Part shown: in pieces, positions 6,613-12,937 of the stretch | Numbering within the stretch: the stretch's first letter is position 1 | Layout: the number at the start of each line of letters is the position of its first letter | Source of the DNA: Puniceicoccales bacterium | GTDB taxonomy: Bacteria > Verrucomicrobiota > Verrucomicrobiia > Opitutales > UBA953 | Reading direction: 5' to 3' | Length of the DNA stretch: 17,310 bases | Assembly: GCA_031289285.1 (NCBI GenBank) | Contig: JAITPT010000312.1 | Span: 1 to 17,310 of the forward strand | Program-made: the position numbers and the translations under genes | The notes under the pieces: model-generated | Databases searched by the model: none | What the model saw: only the letters and a program-made list of their open reading frames with translations | What the model was told of the DNA's origin: nothing

Positions 6613-7572
6613 ATGTCCACCGCCACCGCTGTCGCCACCGTCGCCGCCGTTGCCGTCGCTTCGCCGCCCTGCCTGACGTCGCGGGAGCTGGAACGGCTGG
6701 GGCGCATGGGGGTCGCGCCGCCGCAGCTTGTCCGCGAAACACGCGACGCCGCTGGTGTCACCCAGAAGTTTCTCTTCCGTCTCGACGACGGCGTGTTGGT
6801 CGAGACGGTGCTGATGCTCTACCCGAAACGCGCCACGGTTTGCCTCAGTGCGCAAGCGGGCTGCGCGATGGGCTGCGTGTTTTGCGCCACGGGGCGCATG
6901 GGATTGCGGCGCAATCTCTCCGCCGCCGAAATCGCAGGGCAGGCACTTTTCGCCCAACAAACTCTCGCACGGGAGGGCGTCCGTTTGCGCAACGCGGTTT
7001 TCATGGGAATGGGCGAACCGCTCGACAACTACGACGCCGTGATGGGCGCGGCGGACATCCTGCGCGACCCGGGGAGCTTCGCGTTGCGTGCTGGGCGGAT
7101 TACGCTCAGCACGGTCGGAGTGGTGCCGCAAATCCGGCGGCTGACCGACGAGGCGCGTCCGGTGCGCTTGGCCGTTTCGCTGCACGCCGCCTCGCAAAAA
7201 GAACGCGCCGCACTCATCCCCGCCGCCCGAAAATGGCCGCTCGACACCCTGATTGAGGCTTGCCGCTACCATGCCGAAAAAATGCGACGGCGCATATTTT
7301 TCGAGTGGACGCTCATTCGCGGCAAAAACGACACGCCCGAACATGCGCAATGTCTGGCGGATTTGCTGGCGGGGCTTGCGTCGCACGTGAACCTGATTCC
7401 GCTCAATCCCGTGGCCGCTTACGCGGGCGGTCTCGGCACGGAGGCGGAAAAAGCGCGGGAGTTTCAGGCCGTTTTGCTCGCTCGGGGTATCCCCGCCACT
7501 CTGCGCCAATATCGCGGCGCAGACATCTCCGCCGCCTGCGGTCAACTTTGCGCCGAAAACACCACAGGCTAA
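6613..7572 (+). CDS. rlmN: RlmN/Cfr-family radical SAM methyltransferase, N-terminally short
   Basis: Enzymes of this family methylate C2 (RlmN) or C8 (Cfr) of adenosine 2503 of 23S rRNA; RlmN also acts on adenosine 37 of some tRNAs. The radical SAM cluster motif is CAMGCVFC with Cys 84, 88 and 91, followed by ATGRMGLRRNLS. GMGEPLDN (132-139) binds SAM, LAVSLHA (187-192 and on) and FEWTLIRGKND follow, and the second catalytic cysteine, Cys 309, is in ADISAACGQL. All catalytic residues are present. At 319 residues it is short: in E. coli RlmN the first cluster cysteine is residue 125, so about 40 residues of the N-terminal accessory domain are missing. The first 18 residues are an Ala/Val/Thr run encoded by GCC/ACC-like repeats. 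Start ATG 6613 is 39 bp after hemY. The stop overlaps the convergent heparinase-like stop. Assignment to RlmN rather than Cfr or a third subgroup is tentative. Confidence 0.85.
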   Translation: MSTATAVATVAAVAVASPPCLTSRELERLGRMGVAPPQLVRETRDAAGVTQKFLFRLDDGVLVETVLMLYPKRATVCLSAQAGCAMGCVFCATGRMGLRRNLSAAEIAGQALFAQQTLAREGVRLRNAVFMGMGEPLDNYDAVMGAADILRDPGSFALRAGRITLSTVGVVPQIRRLTDEARPVRLAVSLHAASQKERAALIPAARKWPLDTLIEACRYHAEKMRRRIFFEWTLIRGKNDTPEHAQCLADLLAGLASHVNLIPLNPVAAYAGGLGTEAEKAREFQAVLLARGIPATLRQYRGADISAACGQLCAENTTG

Positions 7573-9545
7573 GACCGCCGAAACAAAAATACAGTCCGCA
7601 CCACTCCTTGCCGCGCTGCGCCCAATTCCAAGGCCAACGACCACGCTGGCACCGCCTCAAAATAGTGCGGCGACCACCAACCGCGCACCCCAGCGGCCTC
7701 CCCTCGAACCGCCGTGACAACCGGCGCGACAATCGGTGCAGTATCTCCGAAGTTTTTGCATTCCCACCGCAGCGAACACCCCCCGTGTCCCTCCGCCAAA
7801 ACCAAATCCGCGCCGTCGCCATTGAGGTTCAGCGTCCCGTCTGCGAGCAACCAGTGCAAACGCCAACCGCGCTCCGAAAACCCGCTGTCAAAAAAGTCTT
7901 CCACGGTGAACCCCGTGCCGTCGCTATGCAAAGTCACGCGCCGCCGATGCGTCGCCCCGAAACGGTTTTTCCATGAAAAATGCTCTGCCTCAAAAGTGTT
8001 TTCTGCGACCTGCCGCGCCGCGCCGCGTGGCCAAGGCAAATAGAGAAAACGGCTGAACTTTTCCATTTGCCCGACGCCGGAAAGCGTCGCCGTATTGTGT
8101 GTTTCCGCACCCGAAAAACCTGCCGAAAATTGCCCTTGCGGAGGGTTGTATGAAAAACTTCCCGGACTCAACAGCACCGCCGCGCCGCGCCAAAGTGCCG
8201 ATAGGTGCAACAAATCCGCATGTGAAGGCCGATGTCGAAATGCTTTCGAACAACGCAGCAGCAGCGATATTTCGCCGCTTCTCAACAACGCGACTCCTGC
8301 CTCAGGATAAAACGCTCCTGCCTGCCCTGCCTCGCCCTGCAAAAATGCCGCTGTGCCAAGCCGCACCGCGCTGCTAAAATCACTGTATTCCAGACCGTCG
8401 AGCGGCAAAATATCCGAGCCGTCGCTCGCACCGTAAAGATGCGCCGCACCAGTTTTTTTATCGCTTAATTCCGCCATAAAACACGTCAGCTTTTTCCCCG
8501 CTTCTGCCAGCCATTCGGGAACTATTTTTCCTGCCGCCCGCAGCACCCATGTTGCCCAAATTAAATCATGTGTCGCGACGCGATGATAGACCGCCGAATG
8601 TTGCGAAAACCCGCCGTCCGCATAGACCAATTCCTGCAATTGTTGCTCTAATGCCGCCAACGCTTGCGTCACCCATGCGTCGCCCGTTTCTCCGCCGACG
8701 AGCAGCCCTGCCGTGAGCAAGCCCACACACTCGCTTAGCCCGTGATTATTTTTCTGGCTCAGCGCGTATTCCAGATTGCCCGCGACGCGCTCTCCAGTCG
8801 CCCAAACCAACCGACGCCACTGTTGCAAACGCGCAGGAGTTGTCGCCTGTGCCCTGTCAAAAACAATTCGCGCAAACACTGCCGCAAACAACCGAAACGA
8901 CGCCTCTTGCCCGCACTTCCAATTCACCCCTTGTGCAGGCGGATTTTTTTCTATCCAATCCTCTGTCAACTCCCAAAACCGCTCTGCAAGTTTTTCGTTT
9001 TTTTCCAAGCGCCAACTTTGTGCCAGAACAAATGCCCAGCGCCAGCGGCTTAATTCCCAGATGTTTTTTATATCGCCAAAACCAAAGTCGCTAATCTCGC
9101 TCCAATGTTTATCGCAGGGCGCAACGGAGCCATCGAGCGGGCTTTTATTCCATTGCGGGAAACGTCCCAATTTGTGTCTATGCCACCCAAACAAAAGAAA
9201 ATCTCCCTGCACAACCGCCTCTGCCTCGGCGAGCAATTTCTCCTTTCCGGTGCTGTTTTCGGACAAAGGCGGCAGAGGAAATTGTTCGACAAAGTGTGTC
9301 TCGTTTATGTTGGTGTCAAATGAGTTCGGGACGGACTCCCATGTTCGCAGCGGTGTGCGACGTTTGAGTGTTCCCGTTTTTTTAAGCAAGCTATAACGAA
9401 TGCGAAATAGCACCCAGCGCAAGCCGAGTGTCCGCGCCAAGAGAAAACGTTTTTGAAAAAAAGCGGGGAAAATCGCAAATCGTTTGGGGGCAGTGTTCGT
9501 CTGCAATTTGGAGGGCGTCAGCGCATTGTTTTTCTCGGAGGGCAT
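7569..9545 (-). CDS. Heparinase II/III-like polysaccharide lyase
   Basis: A 658-residue protein with the two-part layout of the heparinase II/III family: an N-terminal alpha-helical toroid and a C-terminal beta-sandwich (Pfam Heparinase_II_III_N then Heparinase_II_III). These lyases cut uronic-acid-containing polysaccharides by beta-elimination. Visible signatures are FGDIKNIWELSRWRW (156-170), SQKNNHGLSE (263-272) with the Asn-His pair, DGGFSQHSAVYHR (310-322) with the likely catalytic Tyr 320, SHADLLHL (441-448) and ETHNTATLSG (481-490). The N-terminal LFRIRYSLLKKTGTLKRRTP resembles versions found in exopolysaccharide loci. No signal peptide is evident. The ATG at 9545 is chosen over the in-frame ATG at 9890 because the intervening codons are low-complexity repeat. 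Its stop overlaps that of the RlmN-like gene. Substrate is unknown. Codons look less G+C-biased than in the neighbours. Confidence 0.87.
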   Translation of the reverse strand: MPSEKNNALTPSKLQTNTAPKRFAIFPAFFQKRFLLARTLGLRWVLFRIRYSLLKKTGTLKRRTPLRTWESVPNSFDTNINETHFVEQFPLPPLSENSTGKEKLLAEAEAVVQGDFLLFGWHRHKLGRFPQWNKSPLDGSVAPCDKHWSEISDFGFGDIKNIWELSRWRWAFVLAQSWRLEKNEKLAERFWELTEDWIEKNPPAQGVNWKCGQEASFRLFAAVFARIVFDRAQATTPARLQQWRRLVWATGERVAGNLEYALSQKNNHGLSECVGLLTAGLLVGGETGDAWVTQALAALEQQLQELVYADGGFSQHSAVYHRVATHDLIWATWVLRAAGKIVPEWLAEAGKKLTCFMAELSDKKTGAAHLYGASDGSDILPLDGLEYSDFSSAVRLGTAAFLQGEAGQAGAFYPEAGVALLRSGEISLLLRCSKAFRHRPSHADLLHLSALWRGAAVLLSPGSFSYNPPQGQFSAGFSGAETHNTATLSGVGQMEKFSRFLYLPWPRGAARQVAENTFEAEHFSWKNRFGATHRRRVTLHSDGTGFTVEDFFDSGFSERGWRLHWLLADGTLNLNGDGADLVLAEGHGGCSLRWECKNFGDTAPIVAPVVTAVRGEAAGVRGWWSPHYFEAVPAWSLALELGAARQGVVRTVFLFRRS

Positions 9546-9645
9546 GTTTTTGTTGGCAGTGAAAATAAAAAAGCGAAGGTCTGTATGCTTTTGTTTTCTG
9601 CGCTTGGAAAGGAAAAAGGCGCAGGCGCCCACCGGAACGCAGGCG

Positions 9646-9712
9646 CGGGTGAGCGGGCGCGGGAGAGCGGGTGAGCGGGTGGGCGGGCGGGCGGCGGGCG
9701 AGCGGGCGCGGG
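9646..9712 (+). repeat. G-run tract with quadruplex potential
   Basis: About eleven runs of three or more G occur in 67 nt on the + strand, separated by 1-5 nt (units such as GAGCGGGT and GGGCGGGC). This satisfies the usual G-quadruplex pattern several times over. It lies about 100-170 nt upstream of the heparinase-like start, with the C-rich strand as the sense strand of that gene. Confidence 0.7.
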
Positions 9713-9760
9713 AGCGCCGGAACGCGCTGGACGCCCGACGCCTGCTGGAGCGCAGACACG

Positions 9761-9820
9761 GACGCACACGGACACACACGGACACACACGGACATACACG
9801 GACGGACACGGACGGACATG
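9761..9820. repeat. Tandem array A, six 10-bp units
   Basis: Six consecutive 10-bp units in exact register: GACGCACACG, GACACACACG twice, GACATACACG, GACGGACACG, GACGGACATG. A degenerate unit precedes them at 9751-9760. The invariant core is GAC-N-N-ACACG with drift in the outer units. Units of 10 bp would change reading frame with each copy gained or lost, consistent with non-coding DNA. Confidence 0.9.
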
Positions 9821-9866
9821 TAGCGCAGCTACCAAGCCTGCTTCGGACGGCGCGGGCACAGCCCGC
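9820..9866. repeat. Two perfect hairpins between arrays A and B
   Basis: GTAGC-GCA-GCTAC (9820-9832) and GCGGGC-ACA-GCCCGC (9852-9866) are perfect stems with 3-nt loops, 19 nt apart. They sit in the centre of the large inverted structure formed by the flanking arrays. Neither is followed by a T-run, so neither is a standard intrinsic terminator. Two closely spaced short hairpins resemble REP-type doublets. Confidence 0.7.
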
Positions 9867-9890
9867 CACCGCCCGCTGCCCGCCCACCAC

Positions 9891-9936
9891 CCATGTCCGT
9901 GTCAGTCCGTGTCAGTCCGTGTATGTCCGTGTCCGT
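9891..9936. repeat. Tandem array B, inverse of array A
   Basis: 10-bp units ending in GTCCGT: CCATGTCCGT, GTCAGTCCGT twice, GTATGTCCGT and a partial unit. These are the reverse complement of the array A core. The 18-bp stretch 9915-9932 is the exact inverse complement of 9786-9803, so the two arrays can form one long stem around the two central hairpins. Confidence 0.88.
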
Positions 9937-10023
9937 GCCCGCGCCCGTGTGCCCGCGCCAGTGTGCCCCTGCCCATGTGCCCCTGCCGGAACACTCCCCC
10001 TGCCTCCCTGTCTCCTCCTGCTC

Positions 10024-11094
10024 ATGACTACTCTCCTCCGCCTCCGCCTCCGCTGCCGCCTCCGCCTCCGCCGCCTGCTAAGCACCGCTGCCCTCGCCAC
10101 CCTCGCCACCGCCGCTCTCGCAAGCACACCACCCGCCTCGCTCGCCCAGACCGCCGCGCCCGCCACCGCGCCCACCGCGCCCGCCACCACGCCCGCCCGA
10201 CCGCTCCCCGGCGTAAAACACGTCCTCCTCATTGGCCTTGACGGCTTCGGTTCCTACGCATGGGAAAAAGCTGCGATGCCCAATCTAAAGACGCTTGCTG
10301 CCAGTGGTGCCAGCACGTTAAAAGCGCGGCCTATCATGCCTGTCATCAGCGGACCCAACTGGGGTGCCCACCTGACAGGTGCAGGCCCCGAATCTCACGG
10401 CTATCTGGGCAACGGCGCCAAGCCTTCCCTGCCTCCTGCCGTGCTCTCTAAATACGGACGTTTTCCGGGCATATTTGGTTTGGTGCGCGACGCCTATCCA
10501 AACGCCGAAACTGGTGCTATCTACGATTGGGCACGCATCCACGAGCTTATTGAAGACAAAGCCGTCACTTACGAAAGAATAGTTTATCAATCTCGCTCAT
10601 CCAGACGGCTCCCTGCGCATGTCAGTGTGGGGATTTATGAAGAAAGCACGGCGCGAACGAGTGTGGACGCGGCAAACTATATTGCTACGAAAAAACCGTT
10701 CTTCACTTTTGTTTATTTTGGTGCGCCGGATGAAACTGGACATCACATTGGGCACGACACGCCAGCATACTACGCCACCTTAAAAAAGTGCGACGACCAC
10801 ATAGGCCAATTGCTTGGCGCGTTAAAAACAGCGGGCATTGAAAAAGAAACTATTGTCATTGTTGTTTCTGACCACGGTGGTCTTGGCAAAGGGCATGGAG
10901 AGGGGACGATGCAAGGGATGCAAACTCCGTGGATTATTGCTGGCCCGGGTGTAAAGCGTGGACACACCCTTGTTCCCGGCATTGTCCATTACGACACCAC
11001 CCCTACAATCGCCCACATCCTCGGAATTTCTCCGCCCCCCACCTTTCGTGGTCGCCCCGCCCTCGACGCCTTCGCCGCCAAAAACAAAAACTAA
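10024..11094 (+). CDS. Exported alkaline-phosphatase-superfamily phosphodiesterase (nucleotide pyrophosphatase type)
   Basis: A 356-residue two-metal hydrolase related to type I phosphodiesterase/nucleotide pyrophosphatases. The first 42 residues form an Arg-rich N-region, a hydrophobic Ala/Leu core (18-33) and a likely cleavage near ASLAQTA, so export is expected. An Ala/Pro/Thr linker follows to residue 62. Metal and catalytic residues are in place: Asp 73 (LLIGLDGFG), the likely nucleophile Ser 109 (ISGPNWGAHLTGAGPESHGY, 108-127), Asp 236 and His 240 (APDETGH), Asp 283 and His 284 (VSDHGG), and probably His 291 (KGHGEG). Related enzymes cleave phosphodiesters or phosphomonoesters; the substrate here is unknown. 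Start ATG 10024 is chosen because upstream in-frame sequence is the repeat region. The gene converges on cobO with a 28-bp gap. The middle of the gene looks A/T-richer than its ends. Confidence 0.87.
   Translation: MTTLLRLRLRCRLRLRRLLSTAALATLATAALASTPPASLAQTAAPATAPTAPATTPARPLPGVKHVLLIGLDGFGSYAWEKAAMPNLKTLAASGASTLKARPIMPVISGPNWGAHLTGAGPESHGYLGNGAKPSLPPAVLSKYGRFPGIFGLVRDAYPNAETGAIYDWARIHELIEDKAVTYERIVYQSRSSRRLPAHVSVGIYEESTARTSVDAANYIATKKPFFTFVYFGAPDETGHHIGHDTPAYYATLKKCDDHIGQLLGALKTAGIEKETIVIVVSDHGGLGKGHGEGTMQGMQTPWIIAGPGVKRGHTLVPGIVHYDTTPTIAHILGISPPPTFRGRPALDAFAAKNKN
10035..10070 (+). repeat. Hexanucleotide repeat in the signal-peptide coding region
   Basis: Six 6-bp units (CCTCCG three times, CTGCCG, CCTCCG twice) encode the alternating Leu-Arg N-region of the phosphodiesterase signal peptide. 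Unit gain or loss keeps the frame and changes only the number of Leu-Arg pairs. Confidence 0.85.
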
Positions 11095-11103
11095 CCCACA
11101 CCT

Positions 11104-11122
11104 CCAAAAAGCCGTTTTTAGG
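11104..11122. terminator. Possible two-way terminator between convergent genes
   Basis: CCAAAAA-GCCG-TTTTT-A-GG forms a 7-bp A/T-dominated stem with one bulge in the 28-bp gap between the phosphodiesterase and cobO stops. Its position suits bidirectional termination. The stem is low in G+C, which argues against a strong intrinsic terminator. Confidence 0.25.
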
Positions 11123-11737
11123 TTAAAACTCCACGCCTGTCTGTGCTTGGACGCCCGCTGCGAAGGGGTGTTTCACCTCGCGCATCTCCGTCACAAGGTC
11201 GGCAAACGCCACCAGCTCCGGCGGTGCGCCCCGCCCCGTGATGACAACATGTTTGCCCGCCGCCCGAGTTTTTAAGCCAGCGACAACCTCCTCTGTCGTC
11301 AGATAGCCGCATTGAAGGACGATGTTCAACTCGTCGAGCAGCACAAACCGCACCTCTGGGTCGCGCAAAGCGGTGAGGGCGGTCTCCCAGCCTGCGCGGG
11401 CACTGGCGATGTCGCGCTCGCGGTTTTGCGTGTCCCAAGTGAACCCTTCGCCGACGCAGTGCCATGTCAAAAACTCGTCGCCGAGGGCGCGGTGAATTGC
11501 GGCATCCCCAGCTTTTACGAACTGCACAACGACGCTACGACGGCGGTGCCCGATGTTACGCGCCAGCATTCCGAACGCCGCCGTGCTCTTACCTTTTCCG
11601 TTTCCGGTGTTGACGATAACGAGGTCGCGTTTGCTCGTAGCGGCTTCGATTTTGGCGCGCATTTGCGTTTGTAATTCACGCATTTGCTCGCGGTGGGTGG
11701 TGTCTGCGGACACGTCTTCTGCTTGGGCGGTGTTCAT
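11123..11737 (-). CDS. cobO: Corrinoid adenosyltransferase (CobO/BtuR/CobA type)
   Basis: A 204-residue cytoplasmic enzyme that transfers the 5'-deoxyadenosyl group of ATP to cobalt of a reduced corrinoid, making adenosylcobalamin or its precursor. The modified P-loop TGNGKGKST is at 44-52, the family motif GEGFTWDTQN at 96-105, DELN (135-138) carries the Walker-B-like acid, and ITGRGAPPEL (166-175) follows. The C-terminal EMREVKHPFAAGVQAQTGVEF is the conserved end of the family, so the protein is complete. The first ~35 residues are the variable N-terminal helix. No other cobalamin gene is in the window, so the gene may serve salvage or an enzyme encoded elsewhere. It is divergent from ymdB by 158 bp and convergent with the phosphodiesterase. 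No Shine-Dalgarno is visible; no riboswitch was recognised in the leader. Confidence 0.94.
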   Translation of the reverse strand: MNTAQAEDVSADTTHREQMRELQTQMRAKIEAATSKRDLVIVNTGNGKGKSTAAFGMLARNIGHRRRSVVVQFVKAGDAAIHRALGDEFLTWHCVGEGFTWDTQNRERDIASARAGWETALTALRDPEVRFVLLDELNIVLQCGYLTTEEVVAGLKTRAAGKHVVITGRGAPPELVAFADLVTEMREVKHPFAAGVQAQTGVEF

Positions 11738-11895
11738 TGGTGTTTTCTTGGGCTGCTCTGGTAAGTCGGAAAGCCCCGTTTATACCTCAGCTGCCAGCCA
11801 TGTTGAAAGGTTTTTCCCCTCTGCGCAAACTGCCAGCGACATCCGGCAGGAAAAAAACTCGCGGTTTTCCGGCCTTCGCGGTTTCTTTACGCACA

Positions 11896-12684
11896 ATGAA
11901 AAAACTCCTCTTTTTGGGCGATGTCGTTGGTGCGCCCGGACGCGAAATCCTCCTGCGCGAACTCCCGCGCCTCCGCGCTGAACACGCATTGGACTGGGTG
12001 GTAGTCAACGGCGAAAACTCCGCTGGCGGCTCCGGTGTCACGCGCATCCTTGCCGATGAGTTTGTCAAAGCGGGTGCCGATGTCGTCACGCTTGGCGACC
12101 ACGTCTGGGACCAGCGCGGCTTCGAGATAGAAATTGCCACTGCGCCCAAGATTTGCCGTCCCGCCAACCTCCCCGCCCAGTGTCCGGGCAAAACCAACAT
12201 CATTACCACTGCGCCGGACGGCTCGCGCCTGTTAGTGTTCACAGTGCTCGGGCGGCAATTCATGCGTCAACACGTCGAATCGCCCTTTGACACCGCCGAC
12301 CGCTTGCTCCGCGAACTCGCGGGCCAATACGACTTCGCGCTCGTCGAAATCCACGCCGAAGCCACCTCTGAAAAAATCGCGCTGGGCTGGTATCTTGACG
12401 GACGTGCCGCCTTGGTTGTCGGCACGCACACGCACGTCGCCACCGCCGACACGCGGGTTTTGCCGCGTGGCACTGCCTACCAAACGGATGCTGGCATGTG
12501 CGGCCCTCACGAGGGCGTTATCGGGCGCGAAGTTCAGCCAGTTTTGGCTGCGTTTTTGGACGGAATGCCGCGCCGCTTCCCCGTAGCAAAAAGCGACTGC
12601 CGCCTCAACGGCGTCCTCGTCACCCTCGGCTCTGACGGCCTCGCAACCGCCGCCGAACGCTTCGAGCTTTTCGACAAATCCTAA
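11896..12684 (+). CDS. ymdB: YmdB-family (TIGR00282) metallophosphoesterase
   Basis: A 262-residue dimetal phosphoesterase. B. subtilis YmdB hydrolyses cyclic nucleotides in vitro and affects biofilm and late gene expression. Motifs in order: FLGDVVG with Asp 9, VNGENSAGG with Glu 40 and Asn 41, TLGDHVWD with Asp 68 and His 69, EIHAEATSEK with His 153, and VVGTHTHV with His 178 and His 180. GTAYQTDAGMCGPHEGVIG (192-210) is the usual C-terminal signature. All positions match known metal ligands except residue 68, where the B. subtilis enzyme has Asn (GNH) and this one has Asp. Start ATG 11896 is chosen because MKKLLFLGDVVG begins the fold; the frame is open upstream to 11737 without homology. 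Divergent from cobO, convergent with rmuC. Physiological substrate unknown. Confidence 0.92.
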   Translation: MKKLLFLGDVVGAPGREILLRELPRLRAEHALDWVVVNGENSAGGSGVTRILADEFVKAGADVVTLGDHVWDQRGFEIEIATAPKICRPANLPAQCPGKTNIITTAPDGSRLLVFTVLGRQFMRQHVESPFDTADRLLRELAGQYDFALVEIHAEATSEKIALGWYLDGRAALVVGTHTHVATADTRVLPRGTAYQTDAGMCGPHEGVIGREVQPVLAAFLDGMPRRFPVAKSDCRLNGVLVTLGSDGLATAAERFELFDKS

Positions 12685-12767
12685 GGCAACCCTTGCCTCT
12701 CGAAGTAGCACCACTGCCTCCGAAAAACTGCGCATCACTTTGCTGCCCCGATGCATTTTTATGGAGT

Positions 12768-12814
12768 GCGGTGGCAGAGGGTGCGAAGCGTAGCGTAGCA
12801 CCCGCCGACACCGC
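12768..12814. repeat. Imperfect hairpin between convergent ymdB and rmuC, REP-like
   Basis: GCGGTG (12768-12773) pairs with CACCGC (12809-12814), and GGGTGC (12779-12784) with GCACCC (12798-12803), around a loop containing the doublet GCGTAGCGTA. The 5-bp segments between the two stems pair at alternate positions. It may stop transcription from either side. The layout resembles interspersed palindromes common in intergenic gaps of related genomes, which I recall but cannot verify here. Confidence 0.65.
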
Positions 12815-12871
12815 TTTCCCCCGACTCCGTGACCTCACGAATACCCGTGCCTTCCGCCCCCTTCCAAATAA

Positions 12872-12937
12872 CCGTGTCCTCCGCCGCGTCCGCCGCGTCC
12901 GTCGCGTTTATATCTGCGTATTCTGCGTTATCTGCGG
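12872..12937. repeat. 9-bp-periodic repeat running into the rmuC 3' end
   Basis: Seven 9-bp units in register: CCGTGTCCT, CCGCCGCGT twice, CCGTCGCGT, TTATATCTG, CGTATTCTG, CGTTATCTG, then CGG. TCTGCG recurs at 12913, 12922 and 12931. The rmuC stop codon (12908-12910) and its last ten codons lie inside this tract. The reverse strand reads CGCAGATAA-type units, which encode the terminal Gln-Ile-Thr-Gln-Asn-Thr-Gln-Ile. Confidence 0.85.

Larger units (their letters stand above)
9546..10023. other. Gene-free, repeat-rich divergent region
   Basis: 478 bp between the divergent heparinase-like and phosphodiesterase starts. From left to right it holds an A/T-richer stretch next to the heparinase start (9546-9620) that could carry its promoter, a G-run tract, two inverted arrays of a 10-bp unit separated by two hairpins, and a C/T-rich stretch up to the phosphodiesterase ATG. 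Frames remain open across it in several directions, but their translations are Arg/Pro/Ala/Val low complexity with no family features, so no gene is called. Confidence 0.7.

Noticed and set aside
5961..7256. 431-codon open frame on the + strand across hemY and the RlmN-like gene
   Set aside because: It is a frame-shifted reading of two well-supported genes and is dominated by Arg and Ala.
6607..7644. 345-codon open frame on the minus strand antisense to the RlmN-like gene
   Set aside because: No recognisable motif. The sense strand encodes the complete radical SAM motif set.
9761..9936. CRISPR array
   Set aside because: Units are 10 bp and contiguous with no unique spacers, and there are no cas genes nearby.
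7569..11094. Polysaccharide utilisation or sulfated-glycan locus around the heparinase-like and phosphodiesterase genes
   Set aside because: There is no sulfatase signature (the phosphodiesterase lacks the C/S-X-P-X-R motif), no transporter and no sensor gene; two genes do not make a locus.
11830..11849. CTGCC/GGCAG stem followed by an A-run before ymdB, as a terminator or attenuator
   Set aside because: The arms are only 5 bp around a 10-nt loop, and the run after it is A rather than T on the ymdB sense strand.
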